From Candidatus Staskawiczbacteria bacterium (GTDB lineage: Bacteria; Patescibacteriota; Minisyncoccia; Minisyncoccales; Staskawiczbacteraceae): DNA of 5,408 nt. The number at the start of each line of letters is the position of its first letter. The stretch's first letter is position 1. A program made the position numbers and the translations under genes. The notes beneath the pieces are model-generated. The model searched no databases. It saw nothing but the letters and a program-made list of their open reading frames with translations, and had not been told where the DNA came from. The DNA lies in assembly GCA_903913175.1 (NCBI GenBank), contig CAIWKF010000105.1, forward strand, positions 1 through 5,408, given 5' to 3'. Positions 4,609 to 5,408 of the stretch are shown here, one piece after another.

Positions 4609-5229
4609 TTAAACTTCATTTTCCAATTTTATAATTGCCCAAATATCTTTTACAATTTGCTCTGGTTTTTTTGCTAGAACTGTTTTCATTCCTAATTTTT
4701 CAGCTGGCAAAAGATTATCTTCATTGTCATCGATGAAAATGCATTCGCTCGGAAGTACAGCAAGATCTTTGACAGCCAACTCATAAAATTCTTTTTGTGG
4801 TTTTACAAAACCAACTTCGCAGGACAAATAAACTTTATCAAAATAATCATAGCCATTATGTTCACGAATAATATCAGCCATATAAGGGAAAGTGTCCGAC
4901 AAAACTGCCGTGACATATCTATCAGTTTTCAAATTTTTAAGCATATTTACAACCTCTTCGTAAAGTTCGAAATGTTCGTTAAATAACTTGCGGGCTAACT
5001 CCTTTGCATTTACCTGCATTGATTTATTTATGCGTTGCGAAAATTTTAACCAAAAACTATCTTCATCTAATAAACCCTTATCAAATTGCTCAAAAAGATC
5101 ACGGGTCACTTTCTTTGCATTTTCTTTTTCTTCTGCAGATAAACTAAAAATTAACTCGACATCATCAAAAAAATATTTATTTATTTTCTTAACCACCCCG
5201 TTATAATCAAATATAATTGCCTTTATCAT
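4609..5229 (-). CDS. HAD-superfamily hydrolase (IA-like phosphatase)
   Basis: A 206-residue soluble HAD protein of the length and layout of small subfamily IA phosphatases. Motif I is FDYNGVV (7-13): nucleophile Asp8 is kept, but the usual second Asp is Asn10, as in family members with DxGG/DxGN-type motifs such as YihX-like enzymes. Motif II is LSDT (110-113, Ser111), motif III Lys143 in GFVKPQKEFY, and motif IV FIDDNEDNLLPAEKLGM (165-181) with Asp167 and Asp168. Residues about 15-95 form a helical cap. It probably dephosphorylates a small metabolite, though the Asn may slow phosphoenzyme breakdown; the substrate is unknown. The ATG at 5229 lies 12 bp after the HisC-like stop, without an SD, so the two are probably in one operon. 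Its sequence is unlike the HAD protein at 3077-3832. Confidence 0.9.
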   Translation of the reverse strand: MIKAIIFDYNGVVKKINKYFFDDVELIFSLSAEEKENAKKVTRDLFEQFDKGLLDEDSFWLKFSQRINKSMQVNAKELARKLFNEHFELYEEVVNMLKNLKTDRYVTAVLSDTFPYMADIIREHNGYDYFDKVYLSCEVGFVKPQKEFYELAVKDLAVLPSECIFIDDNEDNLLPAEKLGMKTVLAKKPEQIVKDIWAIIKLENEV

Positions 5230-5241
5230 AATTTTTTATAT

Positions 5242-5408
5242 TTATTCTTTTACATTTTTAAGACACCTAATTATTTTATCATTTTGTTCCGGTTTTCCAA
5301 TTGTTAATCTCAAGCAATTTTCTTCTTTGTAGTATCGAGGGAATATTAAGTTTTGCTCTAAATAATCCTTCATTTTCGAAAGACTTCCATTTATTTTTAT
5401 AAATAAAA
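5242..5408 (-). CDS. hisC: C-terminus of a HisC-like PLP aminotransferase (partial)
   Basis: The last 54 codons of a gene that enters from the right edge and stops at TAA 5244-5242. The tail contains LRLTIGKPEQNDKIIRCLK, which matches the end of histidinol-phosphate aminotransferases (L-R-I-T-I-G-x-x-E-x-N-D, then a helix), preceded by the small-domain strand and helix FIKINGSLSKMKDYLEQN and the IFPRYY strand where HisC has a G-I-x-V-R segment. HisC converts imidazole-acetol phosphate and glutamate to histidinol phosphate. Related enzymes act on aromatic amino acids, and the PLP-binding lysine region is outside the window, so the exact substrate is open. The HAD gene follows after 12 bp; a phosphatase beside HisC might act on histidinol phosphate, but nothing in the sequence shows that. 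Confidence 0.75.
   Translation of the reverse strand, partial: LFIKINGSLSKMKDYLEQNLIFPRYYKEENCLRLTIGKPEQNDKIIRCLKNVKE

Noticed and set aside
1..5408. CRISPR arrays, rRNA or transposase genes
   Set aside because: No regularly spaced repeats, rRNA-like stretches or intact transposase/recombinase motifs were found on either strand.

Overview
The window looks like a fragment of a small, AT-rich bacterial genome, plausibly Patescibacteria/CPR or a similar reduced lineage. That placement is inferred from low GC in most genes, very short gaps, weak or absent Shine-Dalgarno (SD) sites in the AT-rich genes and a likely leaderless start. No marker gene settles the taxonomy.

Layout, read along the minus strand from the right edge: the C-terminal end of a HisC-like aminotransferase (5408-5242) is followed after 12 bp by a HAD phosphatase (5229-4609). 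A terminator hairpin (4514-4488) comes next, then a Nudix hydrolase (4436-3981). A compact three-gene transcription unit follows (3927-1595): promoter, HAD hydrolase, class I lysyl-tRNA-synthetase-like protein, ASCH-domain protein, terminator. That terminator is shared with a convergent plus-strand ASCH gene (1235-1588). Divergent from it lies an unrecognised 108-residue gene (1195-869). After a decayed stretch with a second minus-strand terminator (717-694) come a GNAT acetyltransferase (594-52) and, 2 bp on, the first codons of a probable DUF84-type NTPase (49-1).

The stand-out is the HAD / aaRS-like / ASCH unit. Its genes overlap by 4 and 17 bp and have clear SD sites. Sampled 60-base blocks inside it have 42-47% GC, against 23-28% in flanking genes. 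The aaRS-like protein keeps the HIGH-type (HIGT) and KMSKS-type (KLSKS) ATP-binding motifs and a Cys-rich knuckle, but ends about 76 residues after KLSKS. It therefore lacks the large C-terminal anticodon-binding region of true class I LysRS. The combination suggests an acquired module that activates an amino acid for something other than ordinary tRNA charging, or that acts on a reduced RNA or nucleotide substrate. The ASCH and HAD proteins would bind or process that substrate. This is inference, and the substrate is unknown.

The other genes (GNAT, Nudix, DUF84-like, HAD, HisC-like) are ordinary small housekeeping or house-cleaning enzymes. Two diverged copies of a roughly 100-bp intergenic sequence (665-780 and 4466-4560), each containing a minus-strand terminator hairpin, are a second unexplained signal.
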